The translations under genes were made by a program, and so were the position numbers. DNA of 64,000 nucleotides. Source: Prostheceraeus crozeri. Lineage: Eukaryota > Platyhelminthes > Polycladida > Euryleptidae. Where the stretch lies: the NCBI GenBank assembly GCA_907163375.1, contig CAJQUW010009248.1, positions 124,001 through 188,000 on the forward strand, written 5' to 3'. The notes under the pieces were generated by a model, which was not told the DNA's origin, searched no databases, and worked only from the letters and a program-made list of their open reading frames with translations. Positions 35,110 through 46,949 of the stretch are shown here, piece by piece (within the stretch, counting starts at the first letter, position 1; every line of letters begins with the position of its first letter).

Positions 35110-36060
35110 TTTTATGGACAATAGCGGAAGATAAATGCACTAGATATAATTCGATTTCTATGACCAATATCAATTGTTCTACGTCTATGTCCAGAAACAG
35201 ACGTTTGCAGGCAAAGAAATAATGGCATACAGCCACAGTGCGATAAGAAATGTTTGCAGCCACGCAGCGATGCACAGAATTAGATTGTTTAATCGTATCA
35301 CTTTGCTAGAAGTGCAAGCTGAATCAAAATAATGGCACATGCAGGAACTTAATAAGTGGGCAAAAAGAAATTTTTAATACCTTGCAGAGATAGGAAAAAT
35401 AGTCGTGCGTCGCTTGCGGATTGTTGTGGATTCCTTCAAAATGCTCCGATCGCGGCGATTCCTTCAGATTCGAAGAATTCAGATCATTGCGCAAAAGTTT
35501 TCTCGATAATGTTGGACTTTCCGATCATCATCAAAAAAGTTGGCAGGCGCACGAAAAAACGTTCACATACTTCTCTGTAGAACTTGACATCAACTGTGTC
35601 TCTTTGCTGTGTGATCCGCTTGATAACAGTCACTGAAACTTAACACGATTTGGCGTGTTGAACTGGCTGCTCATTGTTCGATTGCTATGGCATTATGTCA
35701 GTAGATTGTGCCATTTCATTAACGTTACATGTTCCAATGTTTACTTTCTTGTCAAACAGAAGAAGAGACGACCTGTCTAATTCTGTGCCGTGCATTAATG
35801 AAACAAGAGAAGTCGCGTATATTTGATAAACATTATTGTATTGCACGAAGTTCATCTGTCGCATTACAGAGTTTCACTCTAAAATTTTTATGGACAATAG
35901 CGGAATGCCCTAGATATAATTCGATTTCTATGGCCAATATCAATTGTTCTACTTCTATGTCCAGAAATAGACGTCTGCAGGCAACGAAATAATGGCATAC
36001 AACCACAGTGCGATAAGAAATGTTTGCAGCCATGCAGCAATGAATTCTTGCAGTAGGCTG
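35110..36060. repeat. Direct repeat pair, units about 175 bp
   Basis: 35110-35290 and 35888-36060 match at roughly 90 percent (shared phrases TTATGGACAATAGCGGAA, GATATAATTCGATTTCTATG, GTGCGATAAGAAATGTTTGC). They are offset by about 776 bp in the same orientation. Confidence 0.85.
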
Positions 36061-36109
36061 ATCAGTGGTCATGCAAAAGCACATGATTCCTTCGCGTCTT
36101 CAATAACGC

Positions 36110-36370
36110 AGACCATAGAAATAAACTGTTTATCTGAAGTTCGCTAGAATAAAAATTGACTCAAGGTCGCGGCACATCCGGGGGAACTAAGTTGGGGCAT
36201 GAAGAGCCAATTAAAAGCTTCGATTTACTCATGTGACTGATTCTAACCCAATGATACAGACGTTGACAGGTGCATCTAAGTGAAAATGCGTGCGATTTAT
36301 GTGCCGTTATTGTGTATTGCATGAAGCTTAATTTCCATTGTTGTCCATTGTTTTATTGTTGTCAATTTCT
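36110..36370. repeat. Dispersed repeat, copy at 43490-43740
   Basis: About 250 bp matching 43490-43740 in the same orientation at about 93 percent (AGAAATAAACTGTTTA..., GTCGCGGCACATCCGGGGGA...). A diverged third copy appears at about 55840-55905 (GGCACACTCCGGGGGAACTT). No TIRs were identified. Confidence 0.88.
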
Positions 36371-37684
36371 ATGCCGCAGACAAGTACTCCTCAATTGTTT
36401 ATAATGTCCATCGCCATCGATTCAACTGGGGTGCAGCGTGACGTAATGATGCACAATGGACTGTAGCATTATAACTAACACGTGTTTATACACAATACGG
36501 TGAATAATCTTCGACAGAGAGATGTCAATTTACCAGCTAATGACATAATAAACGGTCCACGTTTTTAGAATCGTCATGACATAAAAACTGCTTTACTTTA
36601 ATTTGCATACTTTTTTGAAAATACCAGTCAGTATGCATGCAATTAAGCACTAATTGTTGAATTGAATCTTTGAACTGCTGGTTCAGACACGAATAATGTC
36701 ATCATGATATTTTATCTAATTTTTCTTCAATATTGTGCATGATGTGGTTGCCATGCTTATTGCTTTTATGTTAAACCTGAACCCCGCAGCCATATTTTTC
36801 AACTTCACTTCGATTTCCTATTGATTTATGTTAATTGTTCGATTTTTTAGTTGTCTCCTTCCATAGCCAAGTTTCTAGAAGTGTCATAAATAATCGATCG
36901 TGATTCAGGTTAATTTCATTCGTGTTGTAAATCTTCGACGGTTCTCCAGAAAAAGTTAAGTTTTAAAAGAATTGAAGATAGTCAACTTTGAGCGGCACTA
37001 AATTGTTTTATGAAAAGTCCTACGGTAAGTGCTCTATAGGGGCCGTTTCATCGGAAAATTGAACGCAACAACATGGGATGAATGTATTAATGATTCCTAT
37101 GACGAGAGTTACGTGTACCTGAGAGCATAATGTGAAGAGCATTGCAGACGTATTCATTATGACTCACTTGCGTGTATATAGTTGCCGCCTCTATGATGTT
37201 CATGCTGACTACTGTTTCAACATTGTCTCCTATTTCTCCTATCAACATTGTCCGACTAACTACTCACGACCTATTTGCCTCAGACCTTTTCTTGTCGTTG
37301 AGGTATTAGGGAGGAGGGACATTATGCCCCCTAGGATCTTCATAACACAATATAATAGAGTGTAGCTATTTTGGGCGTACACTGTCCGAAGGTGGCATCA
37401 GTTTTTCATTTCAAGTCGATCTCAAGTTTTAAAATTCAAACAATCATAATTTTCAATTTCGAAAATTTATCTAAATAGCTGACAGAAATCCATGAAAATT
37501 ATTACGGAAACTATTTAAACAGGCTCTGTCTGGTGATGCTGTCGATTTTGCATTTCAAGCTGCTCTTCTACTATGAAAAACATTTTAAAATTCAAACAAT
37601 CATTTTTCATAATTTCGTAATATTTGTATGAATCATATCAATAAGATTTATAGCTCTATGTATCTATAATTATGGTATCACTAA

Positions 37685-38341
37685 ATCTTTCAGAACATAA
37701 AGATTATATCCGAAAACTGCTCAAGCGATGTTATCATTTGCTGTGTCTATCGACCTCCTCAGCATGAGCTGAGAGGCTCTACTTTACTTGATTATCTTAA
37801 CGATATCAGTAACAATGATGGCTCCATTATAATTTGTGGCGATTTCAATTGTCCAAAAGTTAATTGGTTACATTTAAACATAACATCTTCCTCTGATCCA
37901 TTATTCGATTGGGCGATGAACAATTTTATGGTCCAACACGTTTCCTCTCCAACTCGACCAGCATCTTCGTCTATACTTGATTTGATTTTCTCCCATGTGT
38001 CAACCCCCATTGTTGATGTAGTAGTGCATGAATGTTTTCACACATCTGATCATACAATTATAACATTTAAAGCGGAAACCTACGTTTCCAGACAGGCATC
38101 TAATGAGAATACATATCCGATCTTCCAAAAAGCAAACTGGTCAAAATATCGGAAACATCTGACCCAGGCTACATGGAACTATTCTTCAAACGTTGACGTT
38201 AATACAGTTTTGTCTCAATACTTATCGAATATTCATGCTGCAAGTGCTATCTCTATACCAGAAGGTCACCGCAAATCTTGGCAACCTACCAACTCAAGTA
38301 AAGTGAGAACTGCTCTTCGATATTGTCCGACGCTTTCATAG
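37685..38341 (+). pseudogene. Non-LTR retrotransposon, APE endonuclease part (5' truncated)
   Basis: The frame opens after a stop at 37682. It contains C-V-Y-R-P-P, the catalytic I-C-G-D-F-N, the P-T-R then L-D-L-I-F segment and the terminal T-S-D-H-T-I motif, all hallmarks of the AP-endonuclease domain of Jockey/CR1/L2-type LINEs. The first half of the domain (with the N and E motifs) is absent, so the element is truncated. The frame is lost near 38315-38325; the continuation is in the next frame. Confidence 0.88.
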
Positions 38342-40220
38342 TGCTTGGAAGACTAACCCGTCTTTTAGTAACCTTCTATTGTTACAGCGATCGCACAATA
38401 TCCTTCAGAACTCTATCACTGACGCACAACTTGCGCACGAAAAACAAATTATTTCTGCTATGAAGAATAAACCCAAAATTTTCTGGAGTGTAGTGAACAG
38501 CAAATTGAAAGTCAGGAGCCCGTTGTCTAGCATGAAGTTGCATAATGGAAATATTACGAGTGATTCCAATGAGATAGCAGAAATATTCAACAGTGGGTTT
38601 TGCTCAAACTTCTCGGCAGATCCTCAACAGCTTGATCAGTATTTTAGTGATAGTACGCTGAATTCAGCAGGGAATTTATCCATGGATGATATTGAATTTG
38701 ATCTTTCTGAAATTGTTGCAGTTATTGCCAAACTACCGTCTTCATCAACTTTGGATTCTGACGGATTATCATATTTGCATGTAAAGAATGGTGGAATCTT
38801 CCTTGCCTCCAAACTTTGTGATTTTTTTCGACTTTCAATGTCACAGGGACGCATTCCTGACTCTTGGAAGAAAGTCATCATTACACCTGTCCATAAGAGT
38901 GGTTCAAAAGAAAATTTCGATAATTATAGACCGATTGCCGTTACATCTTGTGTAAGTCGAATAATGGAGAGGATAATTTCAACAGATATTGTCAACTTCC
39001 TTACAAAGCAGAATATGATTAATTTTTCTCAACATGGTTTTCTACCAGGTGCTTCTGTCGAGACAGCTGGAGTGTTATTCTATAATTATCTTCTCAAGAA
39101 TCTTGACCTCTCAAAAGGTGTTGATGTCATTTCCTTGGACTTTTCGAAGGCGTTTGAGAAAGTTCCTCATACATTGTTACTTCGAAAACTCAAGCATTAT
39201 TGTCTGAATGATAGTATTGTCAGGTGGATTTCAGACTTCCTAAAAGACCGCAAACAGCAAGTTCGGGTTCGTAGCTCCCTTTCATCATACAAAGATATTC
39301 GTAGTGGTATTATACAAGGATCTGTGTTGGGTCCCATCTTGTTTGTCTTGTTTGTCAATGATCTTGATGAAGTTATCTTGAGCTCAGAAATGATTAAATA
39401 TGCAGACGATGTCAAATTATATGTGGCTTACGATCGTCATCGTGATACTTTGACACAACATTGGACATCTTTACAAGATGACGTTAATCGTGTTTTTGAA
39501 TGGTCGCTCCAGAATAGACTTCCATTGAACAGCAGCAAGTGTAAATCTATTTCTTTTGGTGAAAGTGCTTCCCATCTCTACTATTTACACGATAATCCTA
39601 TTATTGATACTTCCGTGATTCGTGATCTTGGACTCACCTTGCATTCTCCTTTCAGTTGGAATTACCACATTGGTGAAATTATAACCAAAGCTAATCGTAC
39701 ACTTGGTATGATCAAACGTGTATTCTTACTGAAAGATCGTGATACTTCAATTTTACTGTATAAAAGTTATGTGAGGTCTATCTTGGAATTTTCATCGATA
39801 TTATGGTCCCCTCATCAAAAATACTTATCTGAGGAAATCGAAAAAGTTCAAAGGCGGTTTTCGCGTTTCTTCGTTGACTTAAGAAATCTTACCTATCGTG
39901 ATCGCCTACATCGACTCCAATTGTATTCTCTTAGATCCCGCCGTATTCGCTACAAGCTCATATTTTTATATAAAATATTGAACAACATGGTTAATGTCTC
40001 TTTCGAACAACTTTTTTCTTATTCGCCGAGCAGATGTACCCGAGGTAACAATTATAAGATTCACCCAAAGCTGTGCCGTACAAAAGTGTATTTCCATTTC
40101 TTTTCCAACGACGTTGTTTCACACTGGAATCAATTAACAGATGAGGAGATTGAAGTTCCAAGCATTACTTCTTTTAAACGAAGTATTGATACATATTTCC
40201 GCCGAAATGATGTATGGTAA
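38325..40220 (+). CDS. Non-LTR retrotransposon reverse transcriptase
   Basis: Frame +1 relative to the endonuclease part; coding similarity starts near 38325 (R-R-F-H-S-A-W-K) and the long open frame reaches TAA at 40220. RT motifs: P-V-H-K-S-G-S-K-E-N-F-D-N-Y-R-P-I (motif 1-2), S-L-D-F-S-K-A-F-E-K-V-P-H (motif with first Asp), I-I-Q-G-S-V-L-G-P, K-Y-A-D-D-V-K-L (catalytic D-D), and the C-terminal region with W-S-P-H and R-R-F-S-R. The C-terminus (F-K-R-S-I-D-x-Y-F) is common in CR1/L2/Jockey-like elements. Apart from the single frameshift the RT is full length and undisturbed. Confidence 0.93.
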   Translation, partial: VRRFHSAWKTNPSFSNLLLLQRSHNILQNSITDAQLAHEKQIISAMKNKPKIFWSVVNSKLKVRSPLSSMKLHNGNITSDSNEIAEIFNSGFCSNFSADPQQLDQYFSDSTLNSAGNLSMDDIEFDLSEIVAVIAKLPSSSTLDSDGLSYLHVKNGGIFLASKLCDFFRLSMSQGRIPDSWKKVIITPVHKSGSKENFDNYRPIAVTSCVSRIMERIISTDIVNFLTKQNMINFSQHGFLPGASVETAGVLFYNYLLKNLDLSKGVDVISLDFSKAFEKVPHTLLLRKLKHYCLNDSIVRWISDFLKDRKQQVRVRSSLSSYKDIRSGIIQGSVLGPILFVLFVNDLDEVILSSEMIKYADDVKLYVAYDRHRDTLTQHWTSLQDDVNRVFEWSLQNRLPLNSSKCKSISFGESASHLYYLHDNPIIDTSVIRDLGLTLHSPFSWNYHIGEIITKANRTLGMIKRVFLLKDRDTSILLYKSYVRSILEFSSILWSPHQKYLSEEIEKVQRRFSRFFVDLRNLTYRDRLHRLQLYSLRSRRIRYKLIFLYKILNNMVNVSFEQLFSYSPSRCTRGNNYKIHPKLCRTKVYFHFFSNDVVSHWNQLTDEEIEVPSITSFKRSIDTYFRRNDVW

Positions 40221-40350
40221 CTTTTTCGTTCCATCCATGCCTGCCCTTAAAGGGCCATTGTATTTGTCACCCATAAACAGATCAAAAAAGAATGTTGTGT
40301 ATCTTATGTAAATTTGCCAAATACAAATTATTATTATTATTATTATTATT
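40221..40350 (+). mobile_element. 3' UTR and (ATT)n tail of the LINE
   Basis: Short 3' UTR ending in an (ATT/TTA) array at 40328-40350. Microsatellite tails instead of poly(A) are usual for CR1/L2-type LINEs. The tail marks the 3' end of the insertion. Confidence 0.8.
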
Positions 40351-42257
40351 AACAACATTGGTGAATACTATATACGCTTGTTTAATCCGTTCAGTTATTG
40401 AATTGTGAATGATGTATTTATCAGTAGCATGTATAAAACATAGTAATGTTACTCATCATTACGAGGTGAAAAGTATCTGAGCACCAATTAACATGATTAC
40501 TCGACCATATTTCCTGAAAATCTACTGACGTTGCAAATCAACTTAAAACTCAAAATTCGTGTCAATAGAGGTAAAAATCCAAAATGTCGAAAATATGTGG
40601 TCGTAAACTTTTTTCATGTGGATCCTGTGGCTAAAATATTCGGTCTACAAAAATCAGCTACCACTCAGACAAGGTAAACACCATAGACTAAGTATGCTAG
40701 GTAGAGTGGTAACTCCGCATTTATTAAATCTCCAATGAGTATACACTTTCGATTTTATTAAATGAACTCAATGGGGTTATAGTTGGCAATTGTTTCCAAA
40801 TGTGAGATATGCAAATTCTTGCAGTTTTGAAGAAATCACAACGGCATTGAGTGATCATGATAGTAATGCAGAAGGAACGATGGTATTTTACAGATTCTCA
40901 GTATCATGACAGCCTTGGAGATTCAATGTTTGTTAAATTGGCAATTCGATAGGTTCCTATCATGCTCATTGTGAGTATTTTCTTAAGCGTGATCATATCA
41001 AAGGAAACCTGCCACAGAATCAAAGACAATGATTTCATTTAACTTTAGGAGATGTAAATGGTTCCACATCACTATTCAGATTCAAGAAATGAAATATGAA
41101 TTTTGAATCATAAAATCACGCCGGAGAAAATTGAATGAAAAACTTGAAATTTCAGCCAAGAAAGTACGAATAATATCGCGACTTTTTCATGAAGACTTCC
41201 ATTATAATACGGATCATGAAATTCCTTTGCAAACTAGCTTAATTTCCGCTTAGTTAGGATGCCTATTAGCAAATATTCATTCCTCTTGATATCCAACTTG
41301 TTTCATACTACTTATTTAGGAACGTCACCTCAGTAGTATATAAATTGGAAAAATTTTGACTTTTTTAAAACTGCTCAAATATTCTTTTGGACTTCGGTAG
41401 CGTAATCTCCGCAGAAAACTAAATCTTTTCAAAGGAAAATTTTCACTGTATACAGATACTTTTTTGAGTCGACACTCTACCAATATATATACTCTATGGT
41501 CAACACAAAGTTAATAAAAGTCACTTTTGCTTTAAATGCATCCTCACTCGCAGATCTATTTTTGTCGTTTTAGGGATAAAATGAGGAGAAATGAAGGCAT
41601 TTGTGAGCAGTGATCACATTAAACAGTCTGAAAAATATATAATTTCCACTTCGCTTGAATTAACCATTCTTGAGTAACGAAGTGATTTCATAAAGAACAA
41701 TTTTCGTGATTTCGATTCGTAAACTCAGAGAAACTGAAGCTGACCTCTCCGCTTAATTGACTGCTTCTATCACATCCAAGTTTGAATTTCATCGTCGCGA
41801 GACTTTCATTTAAGGAAAACGAAAGCAACACCGCATTGAATGATGTAGAGAGACAAAGTAGGAATCATTTATGAAGAATCGGTAAATATATTGTCACATT
41901 CTTTTTCATTTGAATGCCGAGCATTAACAGTGATATATGATCTTGCTGGAATAACAATGTACAGAATCAGATTTCAAGTGTCAATTTTATCGATGAGAGT
42001 TGATTATTGGCCTATCATTGAATATTGATTGATGTTTTGTATATTGAATGAGTAGAGAACGGATAGCATTCTCATAACTGAATTAAAACATGACACGGTA
42101 AAAATTTGAAGGATCCAGTAAACGGAAGATACCACGGTTAAACAATTACCCTATTGGAGAATCGTGTAAATAATTAGGTAATTTAAAGTCAAGAGCGAAT
42201 GAATATAAATTAATACTAATAACATGGAGTAACTTACCTCAGTGCAGAGTAAACGGC
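40351..42257. other. Anonymous sequence, old repeat
   Basis: No gene. 40745-40960 is a diverged copy of 10030-10250. A phrase at about 41966-42010 (CAGATTTCAAGTGTCAATTT...) recurs at 46950-46985, and GATTATTGGCCTATCATTGA at about 42002 recurs at 44769. Confidence 0.55.
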
Positions 42258-42680
42258 AAACCGTAGACCGACAATTATCCTACAAAATCATTGCCAAAAT
42301 CAACCGACGATTGTCACCTCCAATATCCTGCGATATTCGACGAATTTGTAGGTTCTCCACCGACATCGAAACAGATACTTTGGATGCAAATTAACTAAAC
42401 AACAACTGTTGAATATTGATCGATTTTTTCGATTAGAGCATGCTTGATTTTTGGGCAGTCTGTATTATTGTGTGGCAAAACCATGATTTATTTTGACATA
42501 ATTTAATTAATGACATACATTTTTGATAAAATTTAAGCTATAATTCATTGCTATTCATTTTGTCGCTTTTTGTCAGATATTGTGGGTGTTCAGTGGCAAT
42601 CATCCTACAAGAACTAAATATAACTGACAAAATAGATTTTGTAGGATAAATGTCTGTCAATTGTCAGTCAACGGTTTACA
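42258..42680. mobile_element. CACTG-ended MITE, copy A
   Basis: About 423 bp matching the complement of 46518-46949 at about 88-90 percent. The left terminus has been altered (AAACCGTAGACC remains, CACTGT lost) and the right end reads GGTTTACAGAG rather than GGTTTACAGTG, so this is the more decayed copy. It is non-coding. Confidence 0.85.
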
Positions 42681-45338
42681 GAGAGGAAGCGAAATGCATG
42701 TAATGGCTAGCCGAGTCAGCTTTTGAGGGGAAGGGAAATAAATTAAAACTGATAATCAATTTTTTTTTACAATCAAAGAACTAAAAAGAGAGTTCGTCAT
42801 GAGACATGACGAGTTAATTGAAAATGCATCCAAACTTACATTTCTTGCAGGCAACATTTCTAATTAGTTAATTCAACTATCACCTTATCCGAATGCACCA
42901 AATTTTGCTAATCAGATGGTGGATATGAAGTTTGAAATGAGTTATCATGTTAGGATAAGTTATAAATGGCGTCTTTGATGAATTTCAAAAGAATCAACTT
43001 CGAAGAACGAAAGCATCATCGAATCTCCGATATCATTTGAATGTTAAGAAGATAGATAAAAGGTTCATTCTATTCAAATAAGTCTTGTTTGAAATATGAA
43101 AGTTTGAATGGAGATAATCTTATAAAACATAAAAATTGTGAAGGATAAAAGTGATTGAATGCTCAAGTTAATGTGAATTTAACAAGACTGCTACTACGAT
43201 GGATCATTCATCAGATTTAAATGGCAAGTTAATAGCTCTGATGGACGAAGTTTCTGTTCTATGAATGTGATCACATGCCTCTAAAACAGGTAATGGGATA
43301 GCCATCATCAATAGCAATTTCGAACATTTGAATAGAGAAGAATGGAAATGAGAAAGTTAAGACTTCTAGACTTTCCTACATTGCATCACTTCTTTATCTG
43401 GATTTCTTACTTGCTGGTTCGCCCAAAGACTGACTTCTCATATGCCATTGCAACTATTCGATTAACCAGCTTTTAAGTGACATTGCACGCCACAGAAATA
43501 AACTGTTTAACTGAAGTTCGCTAGAATGGAAATTGAATCAAGGTCGCGGCACATCCGGGGGAACTAAGTTGGGGCATGAAGAACCAATTATAAGCTTTGA
43601 TTTACTCATGTGACTGATTCTAACCCAATGATACGGACGTTGGCAGGTGCATCTAAGTGAAAATGAGTGCGATTTATGTGCCGTTATTGTGCATTGCATG
43701 AAGCTTAATTTCCATTCTAGAGGTTTTATTGTTGTCAATTTCTATGTTGCACGCAGTTCTTACAGATAAAACAATGTAGATTTCCCGTGGCAGCAAATCA
43801 AAATGGATCAGTTTTGGCCGAATAACTGGCAAAAATAAATCATGATAGTCCTATGATGTGCATGTGATATTATCATGCATCTGATCGGCAATGTATGTGA
43901 GAATGTGGTTGAATGTGGATAAAGTTGCTCAAAATGTTTGTGTTTGCCGACATTAAGAGGCTCGCCAAATCTAAATGTACATGTTAAATTCATGTTAAAA
44001 TGTAAAAATATTTTTTAAAAATAGAAAACTGACCGGAAAAATTTCGGCGACCATATTTCTCATGCCTTAAAGACCTAAATTTACATCTGAAGTAGTATTC
44101 GTTATCACAGGTTATCTGCAAGTAGGTTAGTCCGGGACATTTTGGATCACACCACGTATTTAGCTGTATAGACAGGGTTGCATGAACATGAAAGGAAATG
44201 ATCTGAAGATATTCCATACCAAAACTTATGACTCTGGACTTAGCACTTTTCTCTTAATCAGAGAAAATATACAAAATTTCATTTTAGCCAAAAACTGCAA
44301 TCTCCGTCCCATTGTATTTACATGTGTTTTTCTTTGATTCTGTCTGATAAGAAGAGGAACTCACTAGAACTCGGCAGACTTGCCGATTCGCAGTAGGCAT
44401 AGGGTGTACATCATTCTGTGAAAGTCTCACTTTCGGCCTCGTTCCCTGCAGAAACTCGTTCTGGCTGCCGGACTAAAAGTGCCACACTCACATCTTAGTC
44501 TTATTGCGACAGGCACAGATTTTTAATAGCGAGTCTTACGAGCATTTCCGCGCCATAAGATTTATCATGCATATCATCAGAATTTTGATGTTTCGTCAGC
44601 TAGAATTCTTCATGGTCAAAATTACCACATTTATACCAGTTTCCCTTCATGGTTAGCCTACCAAGTTTGCACAGATAATTTCTCGGTATATAGGAATAAA
44701 GGTGAATTTTGTCATGAATCAAATCAAATGAAAACCGAGTCCAGATCATGGTCCACGTGATCTCTGTTGATTATTGGCCTATCATTGAGGTTGGTGATGG
44801 GCAACGAAAGAGAAAAAAAAGTCTTTGGATACTATGCTAATAATTTCGCCCAACTTCTCGCAAACTGTCAAAAGGTGAAGATTTCTACATCAAAATATGT
44901 ATCGTGAAGAATGTTCCCACAGATTACTAAAAAATAAGAAATTTCTGTTTTTGTGATGCATTGTTGGAAAAACAGTCACATTATTAAAAATTCATATTCA
45001 GTTAAAATCTTAGATCATCTCTACTGAAAAGTTGCTTATTTGCTGTTACGACGGTTCGCGAGAAGCTAGGTAATTTATTGTGTGACGTTTCGCTCACCGA
45101 ACTTAATCATGCACAACGGAGCAGTGGTAATTAAAAGCATGGTATCCGAAGACGTTTTTTTCTTTCGCTGCAAAATCAACCGGATACGTGGAGCAGTAGG
45201 CCTACTCGTTGATGAGGTTCATCTCTTTTTCATTTCGTTTCTCAATGTCCACGTTCTTTGATGTCAGATGACTGCTGTTCACGTACATGTGATCATATTT
45301 CACTTCCAGACTAAACAACTCAGCACCTCTCCATAAAT
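42681..45338. other. Anonymous sequence with dispersed repeats
   Basis: 43490-43740 is the second copy of the 36110 repeat. 44000-44430 resembles 12000-12440, including the GATTCTGTCTGA-TAAGAAGAGG phrase. No coding region found. Confidence 0.55.
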
Positions 45339-45350
45339 GATCTCAAGTTT

Positions 45351-46138
45351 TATAAATAAAAAGCGCACAGAATGCTTTCGAAGTCATAATAAAGTTTATT
45401 GAAATTAGGAAGAAAAAATGTAAACCTGACATGTTTCGACTGGTCTTGTCAAAGGTAACCCAGCATGTGAAATTACATTGAAAGATAGACATTTTTTTTT
45501 TTGCACTATTTTTTGCATATTTTTAAGACCAACTGTATTCCTGTTGCTTCTCCTAAAGATCGTCTGCCAGTGGCCGCCACGTCTTCTGTTATTTATTCTT
45601 TTCGTTGTGGTTGTGGATCAACCTATATTGGACGGACGTCACGACCCCTGACAGTTCGAGCGCGGGAGCACATACCCAGGTGGTTCTTAAATGGTCATTT
45701 AGGAATTTCTCGCTCTGCAATTACTGAACATGTGCTCAGTTGCTGTAGTGTTCCGAATGACCCTATCAGCAAGTTTGAGATTGTATGCCACGCTTACAAT
45801 GACCGCATTTTACGTATCCTCGAGGCATTGTTTATTAGACGTGATAATCCCAACCTGTGCAAGCAAAAGGACCATGTGATTAATCTTCGCTTACCATGGT
45901 AATCGGGTGACTCACAGTCTGCCGCTGCTATCGCGTGTTGACCTGTATCTCAACTTTCTCCTTCTTAAAAAATGTCTATCTTTCAATGTAATTTCACATG
46001 CTGGGTTACCTTTGACAAGACCAGTCGAAACATGTCAGGTTTACATTTTTCTTCCTAATTTCAATAAACTTTATTATGACTTCGAAAGCATTCTGTGCGC
46101 TTTTTATTTATAAAATTACAAACAGGCACAATTGTTTC
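45351..46138 (+). mobile_element. 5'-truncated Penelope-like insertion with inverted 3'-UTR arms
   Basis: GATCTCAAGTTT occurs immediately outside both ends (45339-45350 and 46139-46150), a 12-bp target duplication. The left arm (45351 to about 45494) is the reverse complement, nearly perfect, of the 3' UTR at about 45965-46112. Between the arms lies a GIY-YIG coding fragment in plus orientation. 26 extra bases follow the right arm. Penelope-like elements are known for such inverted, partly duplicated ends. Confidence 0.9.
45519..45902 (+). pseudogene. GIY-YIG endonuclease domain of a Penelope-like protein (fragment)
   Basis: About 127 codons. Y-S-F-R-C-G-C-G-S-T-Y-I-G-R-T-S (GIY-YIG core, with a Cys pair before it), R-x-R-E-H, S-A-I-T-E-H-V-L-S-C, F-E-I-V and a final E-A-L-F-I-R-R with N-P-N-L. 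The RT portion is missing because the insertion is 5'-truncated. It is a different subfamily from the element at 30254-31260, judging by the sequence of the core. The frame is intact to TAA at 45900-45902. Confidence 0.9.
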
Positions 46139-46150
46139 GATCTCAAGTTT

Positions 46151-46517
46151 CTTGGTATCAGCTGGAGTATAGAGAGTTTTGACAGCAGTGTACTAAAATG
46201 AGGTGTGGAGGTTAAGGAGATGGTGTGGGAATTACGTTTTTATCAATCTGTGAATCGAATTGATAGAACTGACATGAGGCAGTCGTCAATATTTATGCGT
46301 ACTTTACCAGTTTCAGTTTTGTAAATAACAAAATAGTCAACAAACTGAGAATTGGCATGTTTTATTCCGAGTTACTTCAGGTCAGTATACACACTGCCGC
46401 TGACTGACGATAAAAGTGAATTTACAATTATTTGAAACTAGTTTTCGTTCATTTTGAATGCTCTGAAAAACTGATGCATGAAGTGCTAGCGGTTGCTGGA
46501 AAACTATGAAAATTATA
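46151..46517. other. Short anonymous gap
   Basis: No gene or repeat recognised. Confidence 0.5.
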
Positions 46518-46949
46518 CACTGTAAACCGTTGACTGACAATTGACAGACATTTATCCTACAAAATCTATTTTGTCGGTCATTGGTAGTTCTTGTAGGAGG
46601 ATTGCCACTGAACACCTACAATATCTGACAAAAAGCGACAAAATGAATAGCAATGAATTGTAGCTTAAATTTTATCAAAAATGTAGGTCATTAATTAAAT
46701 TATGTCAAAATAAATCATGGTTTTGCCACACAATAATACAGACTGCCCAAAAGTTAAGCAATCACTAATCGAAAAAATCGATCAATATTCAACAGTTGTT
46801 ATTTAGTTAATTTGCATACAAAGCATCTGTTTCGACGTCGGTGGAGAACCTACAAATTTGTCGGATATCGCAGGAAATTGGAGGTGACAATCGTCGGTTG
46901 ATTTTGTCAGTAATTTTGTAGGATAATTGTCGGTCTACGGTTTACAGTG
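46518..46949. mobile_element. CACTG-ended MITE, copy B
   Basis: 432 bp. It starts CACTGTAAACCGTTGACTGA and ends with the complement of CACTGTAAACCGTAGACCGA, so the TIRs are about 25 bp with three or four mismatches. The CACTG terminus suggests an EnSpm/CACTA-type non-autonomous element, but its internal sequence and TIR body differ from the 16.8-kb element. No clear target duplication was found. Copy A is at 42258-42680 in the opposite orientation. Confidence 0.82.

Larger units (their letters stand above)
33641..37684. other. Anonymous sequence with segmental repeats
   Basis: No gene supported. Two repeat sets lie here and are listed separately: 35110-35290 against 35888-36060, and 36110-36360 against 43490-43740. 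The open frames at 34093-34341, 35356-35636 and 37132-37365 carry no domain I can name. Confidence 0.55.

Noticed and set aside
34093-37365. Several 60-90-codon open frames
   Set aside because: No domain, no splice context, and some overlap repeated DNA (35356-36084).
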